Part shown: positions 54,931-64,000 of the stretch, in pieces
Layout of the letters: each line of letters begins with the position of its first letter
How positions within the stretch are numbered: the first letter of the stretch is position 1
Source of the DNA: Saccopteryx bilineata
Taxonomy: Eukaryota; Chordata; Mammalia; Chiroptera; Emballonuridae
Length of the DNA stretch: 64,000 nt
Assembly (NCBI RefSeq): GCF_036850765.1
Contig: NC_089495.1
Location: 121,047,033 to 121,111,032, forward strand
Direction: 5' to 3'
Made by a program: the position numbers and the translations under genes
Notes under the pieces: model-generated
Told to the model about the DNA's origin: nothing
The model's database searches: none
The model's input: only the letters and a program-made list of their open reading frames with translations

Positions 54931-55377
54931 AGATTCCTGATAAACATTATAAACATGCATGTACTGGAGTGACCCAGCCTTTCTTCCCGTGTGTCCTTTG
55001 GCTGTCGTTCCATCTGTCACTCTATTTTGTTCCCTGATTCTCCAAGATGTTACATTAGCCAATTTATCCTCCATCAACCCTTATAGTTCATCACACTCAA
55101 TTTGTAACACACCCCACTGCTCCTGTCTCTCAGGCTGGGATTGATTTCCTTACCTTTCTTACCAGCTTTTTTGCTCAAGGCTCAGTTGCCTGTCAGATTT
55201 TAATGCTGGGGTAGGAATTGTTCTACCCCAAGCCTAAATTGTATTGTGTACAGCCTGACTTGTTTCTCAACTTCCAGCCAAAGCTTCTTTGAAAACATCC
55301 AATAGGCAGAGATGCAAGATTGCCTCATTCCTGTGTGTTGTGGCTGCAGTGTTTTTGCTGGTTTTAAAAACAGATTG
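54931..55377. other. Single-copy DNA, no gene seen
   Basis: No supported feature. Confidence 0.5.
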
Positions 55378-55708
55378 GGCCTGACCAGGCAGTGGCACAG
55401 TGGATAGAGCATCGGACTGGGATGCAGAGGACCCAGGTTCGAGACCCCAAGGTTGCCAGCTTAAGCGTGGGCTCATCTGGCTTGAGCAGAAAGCTCACCA
55501 GCTTGACCCAAGGTCTCTGGCTTGAGCAAGGGGTTACTCGGTCTGCTGAAGGCCCGCAGTCAAGGCACATATGAGAAAGCAATCAATGAACAACTAAGGT
55601 GTCGCAACAAAAAAAACTGATGATTGATGCTTCTCATTTCTCTCCGCTCCTGTCTGTCTATCCCTCTCTCTGACTCTCTCTCTGTCCTTGTAAAAAAAAA
55701 CCCAAAAA
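55378..55708 (+). mobile_element. SINE-C
   Basis: Target duplication aacagattgg on both sides. Full sense copy with head 'gcctgaccaggcagtggcac', 'gaaggcccgcagtcaaggca' and an A-rich tail. Confidence 0.95.
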
Positions 55709-55802
55709 AACAGATTGGTACTGGCTATCAAATGACTCTGGAAACAAGTATTTTTACCTATGTAAGTCATATTAGGGACAGATGATCAGTGCCCACTATT
55801 TA

Positions 55803-56010
55803 TTTATTTTTTTAGGTTTTTTTTTTGTTTGTTTTTTGTTTTTCATTTTAGAGAGGAGAGAGAGAAAGAGAGAGAGGAGAGAGAGACGGGGGGAGGAGCT
55901 GGAAGCATCAACTCCCATATGTGCCTTGACCAGGCAAGCCCAGGGTTTCGAACCAGCGACCTCAGCATTTCCAAGTCGACGCTTTATCCACTGCGCCACC
56001 ACAGGTCAGG
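55803..56010 (-). mobile_element. SINE-B
   Basis: Exact target duplication cagtgcccactatttat (55786-55802, 56011-56027). GA-rich body, end 'gcgccaccacaggtcagg'. Confidence 0.96.
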
Positions 56011-56027
56011 CAGTGCCCACTATTTAT

Positions 56028-56609
56028 ATATAATTATTTAGCAAAATAATATTAACGAACATCATAAAATCTGTGCTAGATTTATTGTTAGTTTATTTGG
56101 CCAATACAGTACATAATCTCGCTTTAAGTGCTCTGTTTCCATAGTTTCTTGCTCATGATGCATGATTTAAGTGGTCATCACAACTTAGAGCTCTGGTGCA
56201 CATACCAGTATTGATGATCTTTGAGTGTTAATCATAACTTTTGTCATTTGTACACATTTTGTTAGTTTTCAGAATGCTGCATCTGTTTTTACTGAATCTG
56301 CTGTAAAACAAACTTAAGTTACTTTAACATTAGGCTCTTAAGCAGTATTTCACTTGGCTTCCTCCATCAGTTGTGATATATATAGATTGCAGAATCTCTG
56401 TCAGAGAACAGGAAACTGAAGCTTAGATTAATTAATTGAACTGTTTTCTTCTGGTTGGGAGTATTTAGTTTTGAGTTATTCCAAAAGAGAATAGTGTTGC
56501 CTACCTTGCAAGGCTGTTGGGTTATAAACATGACATGAAAAGCATTGAACCTAGGGCTTGACTCTGAAATGATTAAACAGATGTGTTTTCTGTTCTCAGT
56601 GAATTTATG
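56028..56609. other. Single-copy DNA, no gene seen
   Basis: A/T-rich, no supported feature. Confidence 0.5.
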
Positions 56610-56617
56610 GTCTAGAA

Positions 56618-56886
56618 CAGTGGTCCCCAACCCCCGGGCTGCGGACCAGTCCGCAGAGAAAGAATAAATAACTTACATTATTTCTGTTTTATTTATATTT
56701 AAGTCTGAATGGTGTTTTATTTTTTAAAAATGACCAGATTCCCTCTGTTACATCCGTCTAAGACTCACTCTTGACGCTTGTCTCGGTCATGTGATACATT
56801 TATCCGTCCCACCCTAAAGGCCGGTCCGTGAAAATGTTTTTAGATATTAAGCTGGTCCGTGGCCTAAAAAAGGTTGGGGACCACTG
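56618..56886. mobile_element. hAT-type MITE, complete
   Basis: Perfect inverted ends CAGTGGTCCCCAACC and GGTTGGGGACCACTG. Exact 8-bp target duplication gtctagaa (56610-56617, 56887-56894). 269 bp. The inner word 'ggtccgtg' occurs twice near the right end. A family different from the copies at 215, 12837 and 52328. Confidence 0.97.
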
Positions 56887-56963
56887 GTCTAGAACATGTC
56901 TCAAAACTTCCTAGCTTTTGCTTGAATTTGTTCAACTCTTAAGAGGAAACCATTTCATCTTTT

Positions 56964-57163
56964 TTTTTTTAAAGATTCTTTTTTGTTTATTTACTTATTC
57001 ATTTTAGAGAGGGGGGGAGAGAGAGAGAGAGAGAGAGAAGGGGGGAGGAGCAGGAAGCATCCAACTCCCTTATGTGCCTTGACCAGGCAAGCCCAGGGTT
57101 TTGAACCTGCAACCTCAGTGTTCCAGGTCGACGCTTTATCTACTGCGCCACCAGAGGTCAGGC
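56964..57163 (-). mobile_element. SINE-B
   Basis: Target duplication aaaccatttcat on both sides. (GA)n at about 57018-57036, end 'gcgccaccagaggtcaggc'. Confidence 0.93.
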
Positions 57164-57289
57164 AAAACCATTTCATTTTAAGCATAAAATTATTTGTATG
57201 TAGATTTTAAATAATTGCTTTTAGCACTTTCTTTGTACTATTGTTCATCCTGAATTCAATAAATTAAACTTGATCATTAAAAAAATATC

Positions 57290-58045
57290 ATTTGAAAAAA
57301 ATATCATTTGAATGGATCCAGTTGGAAAGGACCTATTTTGAAATGGTATCACTGGATCATTACTTTAAAATGAAGGCCAATCACAGCCATAAAACCCATA
57401 CTACATTTCCTGATATTTTTTCAAAGGTTCCTCTCTCTCCCACCCAGTAACAGTTCATTGAGTTAATCACAGACCATACATTTCACCCATTTGAAGTCTC
57501 CAGTTCTGTGGTTTTAGTGTATTCATAGGACTGTGTAATCATCACCAACATCAGTCTTAGAACATTTTTTGTCACCTCTAAAAGAAACCCCAAACCTTTC
57601 GGCAGTCACCCCTCTACTCTTCTCTCCTTTTTCGTTGTATGGACACCACTAATCCACTTTCTGTCTCTGGATTGGCCTGTTCTGGATGTTTCCTGTAAAT
57701 AGAATAACACAAAATATGGCCTTGTGATTGGCTTCTTTCACTTAGGTAATGTACTTAAAGGTGCATCCAGGTGTGTATAGGTACTAGTTCTTTATTCCTT
57801 GGTTGCCAAATAATAGTCCACTTAATAAGTAATACCACATTCTGTGTATCGATTGGTGTGGTTGTTTCCACTTTGGCTGTCAGGAAGAAAGCTACCATGA
57901 ATATTCACATGTAAGTTTTTGTGTGGACACAGGTTTTAATTTTTCTTAGAGAATTTTCAGGCTTTTCTGAAGTAGTTGCCCCATTATCTATTCCCACTGG
58001 CAGTATGTGAGGTTCTAGTCTCTTCACACCCTCACCAACCTTGTT
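57290..58045 (-). mobile_element. Antisense L1 3' UTR block
   Basis: 'gtgtaatcatcaccaacatc', 'ggcttctttcacttaggtaa', 'ggttgccaaataatagtcca', 'gtttttgtgtggacacaggt' and 'ctcttcacaccctcaccaac' follow the antisense L1 3' UTR order. At its left edge aaaaaaatatcatttg occurs twice in tandem. Confidence 0.8.
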
Positions 58046-58417
58046 TTCCCTTGCAGCTTTCAAAGTCAGATGCTTGGGTGACACTAGTCAATGTGACGCC
58101 TCTGCATGGGCCTTTTCCTGGTACAGTACGTCTGGTTGCTAAAGGGCAGCATGCACTGTGCTGAGGGGTGGGACATCACTGGCAAGCAGAAGGGTTAATT
58201 CTTTGAACTCATATGAGTGATACTATTGTACTTACTGGACAAAGTCAATGTGCTTATAAAGGCCTAGCATTATTCCCGGATATAAAAATCCTTAGAAACA
58301 CTTTTCACATGTAGTTGGTTTCCATGGTAGTTGCTAGATTTTAGTAGGAGTACTGCTGCCAAAGTCATAACCAGTTTGGGGAAAGTTGATGGTCTGGAAC
58401 TGAAGAAGGCATTTTAT
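58046..58417. other. Single-copy DNA, nothing recognised
   Basis: No supported feature. Confidence 0.5.
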
Positions 58418-58698
58418 TTTATTTTATTGTATTTATTTTATTTTTTGTGATAGAGACAGAGAGGGAGAGATAGGGACAGACAGACAGGAAGGGAGAAAGA
58501 TAAGCACCAGTTCTTCGTTTCAGCTCCTCAGTTGTTCATTGTTTGCTTTCTCATATGTGCCTTGAGAGCGTGGGGTGGGAAGGGTATAAAGCAGAGTGAG
58601 TGACCCCTTGGGCTCAAACCAGCAACCTCGGGGTTTTGAACCTGGCTCCTCTGCGTCCCAGTCTGTTGCTCTGTTCACTGCGCCACTGCCTGGTCAGG
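58418..58698 (-). mobile_element. SINE-C
   Basis: Target duplication aactgaagaagg(c/t)atttta on both sides. (ATTTT)n start, end 'gcgccactgcctggtcagg'. Confidence 0.95.
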
Positions 58699-59079
58699 TG
58701 AAACTGAAGAAGGTATTTTAAACACATCCATTCTAATCGTGGGTTGATTTGGTCAGAGAAAGTAAAAGGAACTGTGGTTTAGTATTAGCCTGGCACTCTT
58801 CCCATATCATTTCATTGTTACTGTGAAATGTCTAGTCTGTGAATGCATTCTCAAGGGGGTTATATTACCCCAAAGAAGGAGGTGAATCTGTGATACTAAA
58901 ATATTTTGGTTGAATTTATTGCAGTGTTATTGGTTCATAAAGTTATTGGTTTCAGAGGTACAATTCTATAATACATCATCTGACCCACCCTTCCAGGCAA
59001 TTGTAATAGAATGTCACTATTTTTAAAACTTGAGTGTGTTTTACAACCACTAGCTTGCTTGTTTAGAATTCAGCTTTGG
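58699..59079. other. Single-copy DNA and a short antisense L1 3' end
   Basis: 58905-59000 has 'ggtttcagaggtacaattct' and 'ataatacatcatctga', the antisense 3' end of bat-type L1. The rest is unassigned. Confidence 0.5.
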
Positions 59080-59416
59080 CCCTGGCCAATGTCTCAGTGG
59101 ATAGAGCATCAACCTGGTGTATGGACATCCCAGGTTCAATTCCCTGTCGGGGCATACATGGCTGATCCGCTTCTTTCCTCCTCACTCTCCCCTCTTCTCT
59201 CCCCCTTCTCCTCCCACAGCCAATGGTTGGTTTGAGTGTAGGCTCCTGGCCCTGAGGATAGCTTGGTTGGTCTGAGCATGTCAGCCTCAGGCACTAAAGA
59301 TAGTTCAGTTGTTTTGGGCATTAGCCCTAGATAGGAGTGCCAGGTGGATACCAGTCGGCATGTGTGTGAGAGTTTGTCTCTTATCTCCCCTCCTCTCACT
59401 TAAAAAATAAAATAAA
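59080..59416 (+). mobile_element. Old SINE-A, sense
   Basis: Head 'tggccctggccaatgtctca', B-box region 'caggttcaattccctgtcgg', tail 'cacttaaaaaataaaataaa'. Target duplication aattcagctt. Confidence 0.9.
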
Positions 59417-60944
59417 ATTCAGCTTCAGAAACCTTACCCCAGAGAATATGATGTGAGGTTGGGTCTGAAGTTCTGACACAGATCCTCCAAGGCCCCACAG
59501 GTTGAGAACCACTGCTCTAAGGAAATGCGGCTTTAAGTGGTAGCAGTAGAAAGTTCTCAGGGTCAAGCACTGGACTGATACTGCCTTGTCGACACTAGCC
59601 CACCACCCCACCCCCGCCCCGCCCCCTAGTAGCAGCCTGGGTTTATAACTGGCTGCCACATTGTTGCTGTTTCTTGCCTTCCTGATTTGCTCATGTTCTG
59701 TTTGGGTGTATTTTCTTTAGCAGTTTTTTCTGTAGTCATTAAGGGTGATGACATCCTTTACCTGCTACTTTTAAAAATAAAAGCAGTTATTCCTGTCCTC
59801 TTTACTCATCAGATAATATTGTGTTAAATCCTGGAAAGTGCAGGTGAAGGGGATGTCAAGTCAAGGGAGACTGAAGAGGAGACCAGCATTATCTGGGACA
59901 ATGGAGGGAGAAAAAGAACCATAAATATTTAACTTGGAAAAGAACGAGGACTGGGTGTTCAAGTACGGGCAGAATCAGCACTCACTGAAGTTGTTGAAAA
60001 CTCAGATGCCTACAGGGCCAGACAAGTGATTTAATGAGGGGGTGAGCTGATGCACAGTTGGTTAACCAGAAGGCATATGTTCATCAAAAACGGGGTAGCC
60101 CCACCCCATAGCTGAGTCTTGTCATGAAGAGCCATAAATCAGAATCAGATCTCTGATTTTTCTAGAAAAATGAGATGTCAGATTCTTGTGTAAACTCTCC
60201 CAGATTTTTTTTAAAAAATCACACAACCAGTTAAACAAAAACAATAAAACTATAGACGAAAACAAATATTTCTGCATGCTATCAGTTTCCAATCACTTAT
60301 GTATTGGATAAAACTTTGACTAGTTGACCTAAAAACTTGTCCAGTTGTGATTGAAGTAGACGGTCCACAAACAGGAATTTACTTATAAGAACGAGACCAT
60401 GGTAACAAGATTATAAGGCAAGGTAGAATTTGGAGATAGGGTTGTATAGTTGCAAGACCATATTTTTGTGAATTGTCTCAAAGTAAGGTTCATGGTGCAG
60501 TTACTTTTCTCTCATCTTTAAATTTAGGAAGCTCCAGTACTCCTTCAGATCTATGTAGCCCTAATAAGGCAGGTTTTGGCAGGGGGAGAGGATGAACTAG
60601 TTTTATCTGGTTTTCTTTAATCAAGTAGAAATTCTGGATAGGCCTTATAAATACATTTAGTCTGGGATAGACTCACTGGATCTCCTACCTCCAGGAAAAA
60701 GCAAACTTAATTCAGGGCAGGACCCTCCAACTCATTTCACCACCTCATTGGCTCTTTTCTCATGGCTGTCCTGTCCCTTAAACACAGGCCAGTGTCTCTC
60801 TGATCATTGATTAGTACGTCAGTATTACAGTATAGTAATAAATTAGATCTGGGGCCATAGAATAAGAATAATCAGTAGTCCTCCAAGGATTAGGTACTGG
60901 GCATCAGAAAAGGCAAATTCCCTAACTTTTTCACTTTCTTTTTT
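59417..60944. other. Single-copy DNA with a G-quadruplex-type run
   Basis: A C-rich tract at 59604-59626 gives five G runs on the minus strand. 59490-59515 resembles one end of a hAT relic ('aggttgagaaccactgctct'). No gene is supported in the remaining 1.5 kb. Confidence 0.45.
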
Positions 60945-61275
60945 TTTTTCTTTTTTTTTTTTTTACAGAGGCAGAGATAGACAGGGACAGACAGACAGGA
61001 ACAGAGAGAGATGAGAAGCATCAATCATCAGTTTCTCGTTGCGCGCTGCGACTTCTTAGTTGTTCATTGATTGCTTTCTCACATGTGCCCTGACCGCGGG
61101 CCTTCAGCAGACCGAGTAACCCCCTGCTGGAGCCAGTGACCTTGGGTCCAAGCTGGTGAGCTCCTTGCTCAAGCCAGATGAGCCCGCGCTCAAGCTGGCG
61201 ACCTCGGGGTCTCGAACCTGGGTCCTTCCGCATCCCAGTCCGATGCTCTATCCACTGCGCCACCACCTGGTCAGG
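60945..61275 (-). mobile_element. SINE-C
   Basis: Target duplication ttcactttctt on both sides. Little diverged: 'ccgcgggccttcagcagacc', 'caagctggcgacctcggggt', end 'gcgccaccacctggtcagg'. Confidence 0.96.
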
Positions 61276-61378
61276 CTTCACTTTCTTGAATATAATTTGC
61301 TGTTGATTTTAATTATGCCTAATTACAGTCAAAGCTGAATTTGGCCTTTAGATGCAGTCTTACATACATACAGTAGTC

Positions 61379-61573
61379 CCCTGGTCGGCAAACTGCGGCT
61401 CGCTGGCCCCTTGAGTGTGGCTCTTCCACAAAATACCACGTGCAGGCACTACCTCGATAAGGAAGGTACCTGCCTATATAGTTTAAGTTTAAAAAATTTG
61501 GCTCTCAAAAGAAATTTTAATTGTTGTACTGTTAATATTTGGCTCTGTTGACTAATGAGTTTGCTGACCACTG
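61379..61573. mobile_element. hAT-type MITE, 195 bp
   Basis: Ends 'cctggtcggcaaac' and GTTTGCTGACCACTG. Target duplication cagtagtc (61371-61378) against cagtagta (61574-61581). Same family and length as the inverted copy at 12837-13031. Confidence 0.9.
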
Positions 61574-61641
61574 CAGTAGTACAATACACAATACTTAACA
61601 TTATCTATTTCTAGTTCATCACATTAAAAATTGGAGTGGCT

Positions 61642-61797
61642 GTCCCTGGGCAGGTGGGCTAGTAAACAAAACATTGTCACAGCATGCTGAGGTCATGGGT
61701 TTGATCCCCAGTGAAGGCACATATGAGAAACAGTGAGTACACAACTAAATGGAACAATTAGGTGGAATGATTTGATACTGAAATCAATGGAAAAAAA
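61642..61797 (+). mobile_element. Old sense SINE (VES- or C-like), host of a SINE-A
   Basis: 'gtccctgggcaggtgggcta' head, 'ggtttgatccccagtgaagg' B-box region. aaattggagtggctg at about 61627 returns at about 62206, so it encloses this SINE and the SINE-A. Confidence 0.75.
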
Positions 61798-62183
61798 ATT
61801 TTTTTTTTTCATTTTTCTGAAGCTGGAAACAGGGAGAGACAGACTCCCACATGCGCCAGACTGGGATCCACCCGGCAGGCCCACCAGGGGCGAGGCTCTG
61901 CCCACCAGGGGGCGATGCTCTGCCCATCCTGGGCGTCGCCATGTTGCGACCAGAGCCACTCTAGCGCCTGAGGCAGAGGCCACAGAGCCATCCCCAGCGC
62001 TTGGGCCATCTTTGCTCCAATGGAGCCTTGGCTGCAGGAGGGGAAGAGAGAGACAGAGAGGAAAGCGCGGCGGAGGGGTGGAGAAGCAAATGGGCGCTTC
62101 TCCTGTATGCCCTGGCCGGGAATCGAACCCGAGTCCTCCGCACGCCAGGCCGACGCTCTACCGCTGAGCCAACTGGCCAGGGC
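61798..62183 (-). mobile_element. SINE-A, duplicated-box subfamily
   Basis: Target duplication tcaatggaaaaaa on both sides. Boxes at 61881 (one G short) and 61902-61914 (perfect). Diagnostic 'aaagcgcggcggagg'. Among the least diverged in the window. Confidence 0.96.
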
Positions 62184-62253
62184 TTCAATGGAAAAAATTT
62201 TTAAAAATTGGAGTGGCTGAAGGAAGACACTGTCATTAAGAATTTTCTGCTTG

Positions 62254-62478
62254 GCCTGACCTGTGGTGGCACAGTGGATAAAGCGTCGACCTGGAAATGC
62301 TGAGGTCGCCGGTTCGAAACCCTAGGCTTGCCTGGTCAAGGCAAATATGGGAGTTGATGCTTCCAGCTCCTCCCCCTTCTCTCTCTCTGTTTCTCTCTCT
62401 CTCTCCCTCTCTCTCTCCTTCTCCCTCTCCCTCTCTCCTCTAAAAATGAATTAAAAAAAAAAACTTTATAAAAAAAAA
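62254..62478 (+). mobile_element. SINE-B
   Basis: Nearly consensus sense copy: 'ggcctgacctgtggtggcac', 'gcgtcgacctggaaatgctg', B-box region 'ccggttcgaaaccctaggct', long CT-rich body (62380-62440), A-rich tail. Confidence 0.96.
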
Positions 62479-64000
62479 TTTGCTGCTTGTTTGTCCCTGC
62501 CTTTGACATGCATTTTAGTAAAGTTGCTTAATAATATTTCATCAGATGCTTAAGCTTTGTTCCTTTTGAATAACTAATGTCCCTTTTGAATTAATTACTA
62601 TTTGGGTAACTGATTTTGAAAAACCACAACTAATTCCAACAACCCTGTTCTCAAATTGAGATGCTTTGTTTGCCTCCTTCTTCGTGTCAATTCAATGTGT
62701 CACCATTGAGTGTTCCCCATGCAGGAAAGTCCTGTGGGACCAGTATCAGTCCTCGGTCAGGAAGAGGTTGTATAAATAGCTGTGCACGCACTCTGGAGGG
62801 AGGGAAAGAGGAGAGGAGAGTTTGTGTTGGGCCCCAGATGTGAGCCCCTCCTGTTCCTGTTTTAGGGTAATTAATGTTTCCTTGGTTGCGCTGAACTTTG
62901 GGCTCTTGTGCTTCAGGCTTTCAGTTCTGAATCAGCAGCCTCTAGGCAAGGGCAGGGTGGGGAGTGGAGTTTGAATTTCATGTCATTCTCAAATGAATGA
63001 AGTAATGTGAGAGCAGGGTTTTTTTAAGCTTGGACTTGAGGCTAGAAAATGGGTTATAGAAGGTGAAAACTCTCCCCCTAAAATGTTAGTGACTTGGGAA
63101 GCAATGGACTTGTTATACCCTAGTGACTTCAGTTCTTACAGGATCTGTTGTGTTTTCTGATGTTTACTTCTAGGTTCTTCCGTTGTTGGTGTTATAAGGT
63201 GGTCTTGCTCCTGCCTGCCATTCTGCTGCCCTGTCCTCACCCCTCCCCCACCCCAGCCTTCTAAATTAGATACATTCCTTCCTCTGCTCCCAGACGTCTC
63301 CATCTCCCTGTCCCCTGACAGAGCAATCATTTATCAACTTGTTTCACGCGTTGTCGGGAGGGGCCCTGGGGACTGGAGTTTGTTTCGTCCCTTTGTTGGA
63401 GCTCCACAGGATCGTCCAGCTTAGTCTCCAGCCAACTGCTGGGAGGCGCTGGATGCCAGGAGCCAGTGGCACAGGGCTGCCTTTCATCTGAGTGCTGCCC
63501 AGGCTGCATTTCACATGCCAGTTCACTGGGCTGGACTCACCCTGCACTGCAACACGTCCACTTTCGGGGCATGTGTGATGGGGTAGTTTTTCATTGTCTC
63601 CAAACCCCCCCATCCTAGTCATTGAAGATCTGGAAACATTTCTGTTAACTCCCTTTCTCTGTTACTTCTCTCTCCTTCCTTCACCACCCCACTTCTTTCC
63701 CAGTGGTAGGTCATTAGGAATTGATTTAGTAATGGAGAGTCTGCTTTTATAAAGGACTCTTCAGATATGCTTTAAATTTCAAGGTGTCCTTTTCCGTGAT
63801 GTCACTTCACTATGAATAGAAATATCTAAATAGTACAGGGACAAAAGAAAAGATTTTAATGTTTGTCAAACTCTAAAGAGGAATATTGCTTGTAACTGGG
63901 AGTTACCCAGGCTATCCAAAGTGTCTAAAAAGGTAAAAGGGAAAATGTACTTAGACTTCAGGATACGGTATGAATGTTAACCAGCGTTCACTGACTGCAA
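62479..64000. other. Single-copy DNA, no gene assigned
   Basis: About 1.5 kb free of young repeats. Somewhat GC-rich at 63170-63560, with open minus-strand frames of 60-92 codons that I do not recognise. This is the longest repeat-free tail of the window and may continue into functional sequence beyond it. Confidence 0.45.

Noticed and set aside
63344..63622. 92-codon minus-strand frame as a gene
   Set aside because: No recognisable domain, no splice logic, and overlapping frames of similar length. GC-rich composition alone explains it.

Overview
The window is mammalian nuclear DNA, almost certainly from a bat (Chiroptera). About 70 tRNA-derived SINE copies are present, whose heads read GGCCGGTTGGCTCAGTGG, GACCTGTGGTGGCGCAGTGG or GACCAGGCGGTGGCGCAGTGG, alongside VES-like SINEs, hAT, Tigger and piggyBac DNA-transposon relics and old antisense L1. 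I cannot fix the bat family from sequence alone. No host gene can be assigned with confidence. The longest open frames are L1 pieces, SINE read-through and minisatellite translation.

Names used below: SINE-A (about 350 bp, Rhin-like, with a CCACCAGGGGGCG box near its 3' end), SINE-B (about 200 bp, head CCTGACCTGTGGTGGC), SINE-C (about 300 bp, head CCTGACCAGGCGGTGG), and VES-like (about 170 bp, older). A '-' strand copy begins with poly-T on the + strand and ends in GGCCAGGGC or GGTCAGGC.

Layout. 1-7.5 kb: a hAT MITE with perfect 8-bp target duplication, MIR relics, two SINE-A copies stacked at one target, and a SINE-B broken by a retroposed half of tRNA-Val(AAC). 7.5-9.9 kb: antisense L1 with ORF1-like remains, cut by SINEs. 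9.9-16.4 kb: a dense SINE field. 16.6-21.1 kb: one sense L1 with 5' UTR monomers, poly(A) and a 13-bp target duplication, internally deleted, inside an older SINE-A and itself hit by a SINE-A. 21.2-30.6 kb: antisense L1 blocks, a composite hAT and nested SINEs. 30.7-32.1 kb: a Tigger relic whose 5' UTR has expanded into a minisatellite. 32.1-42.6 kb: mostly single-copy DNA with SINEs, an inverted duplication of local sequence, and L2 ends. 42.7-44.7 kb: a piggyBac relic carrying four SINEs. 45.4-45.6 kb: a possible minus-strand exon. 46.2-47.0 kb: an RPL6 processed pseudogene. 47-64 kb: SINEs, two more hAT MITEs, antisense L1 and long quiet single-copy stretches.

Nothing here forms an operon or pathway. 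About three quarters of the SINE pieces and every old L1 block lie on the minus strand. That is the bias expected inside introns of a plus-strand transcription unit, but this is inference. The most interesting items are the retroposed tRNA-Val half, two local inverted template-switch copies, the CTCF-like box carried by SINE-A, the Tigger-derived minisatellite and the piggyBac relic.
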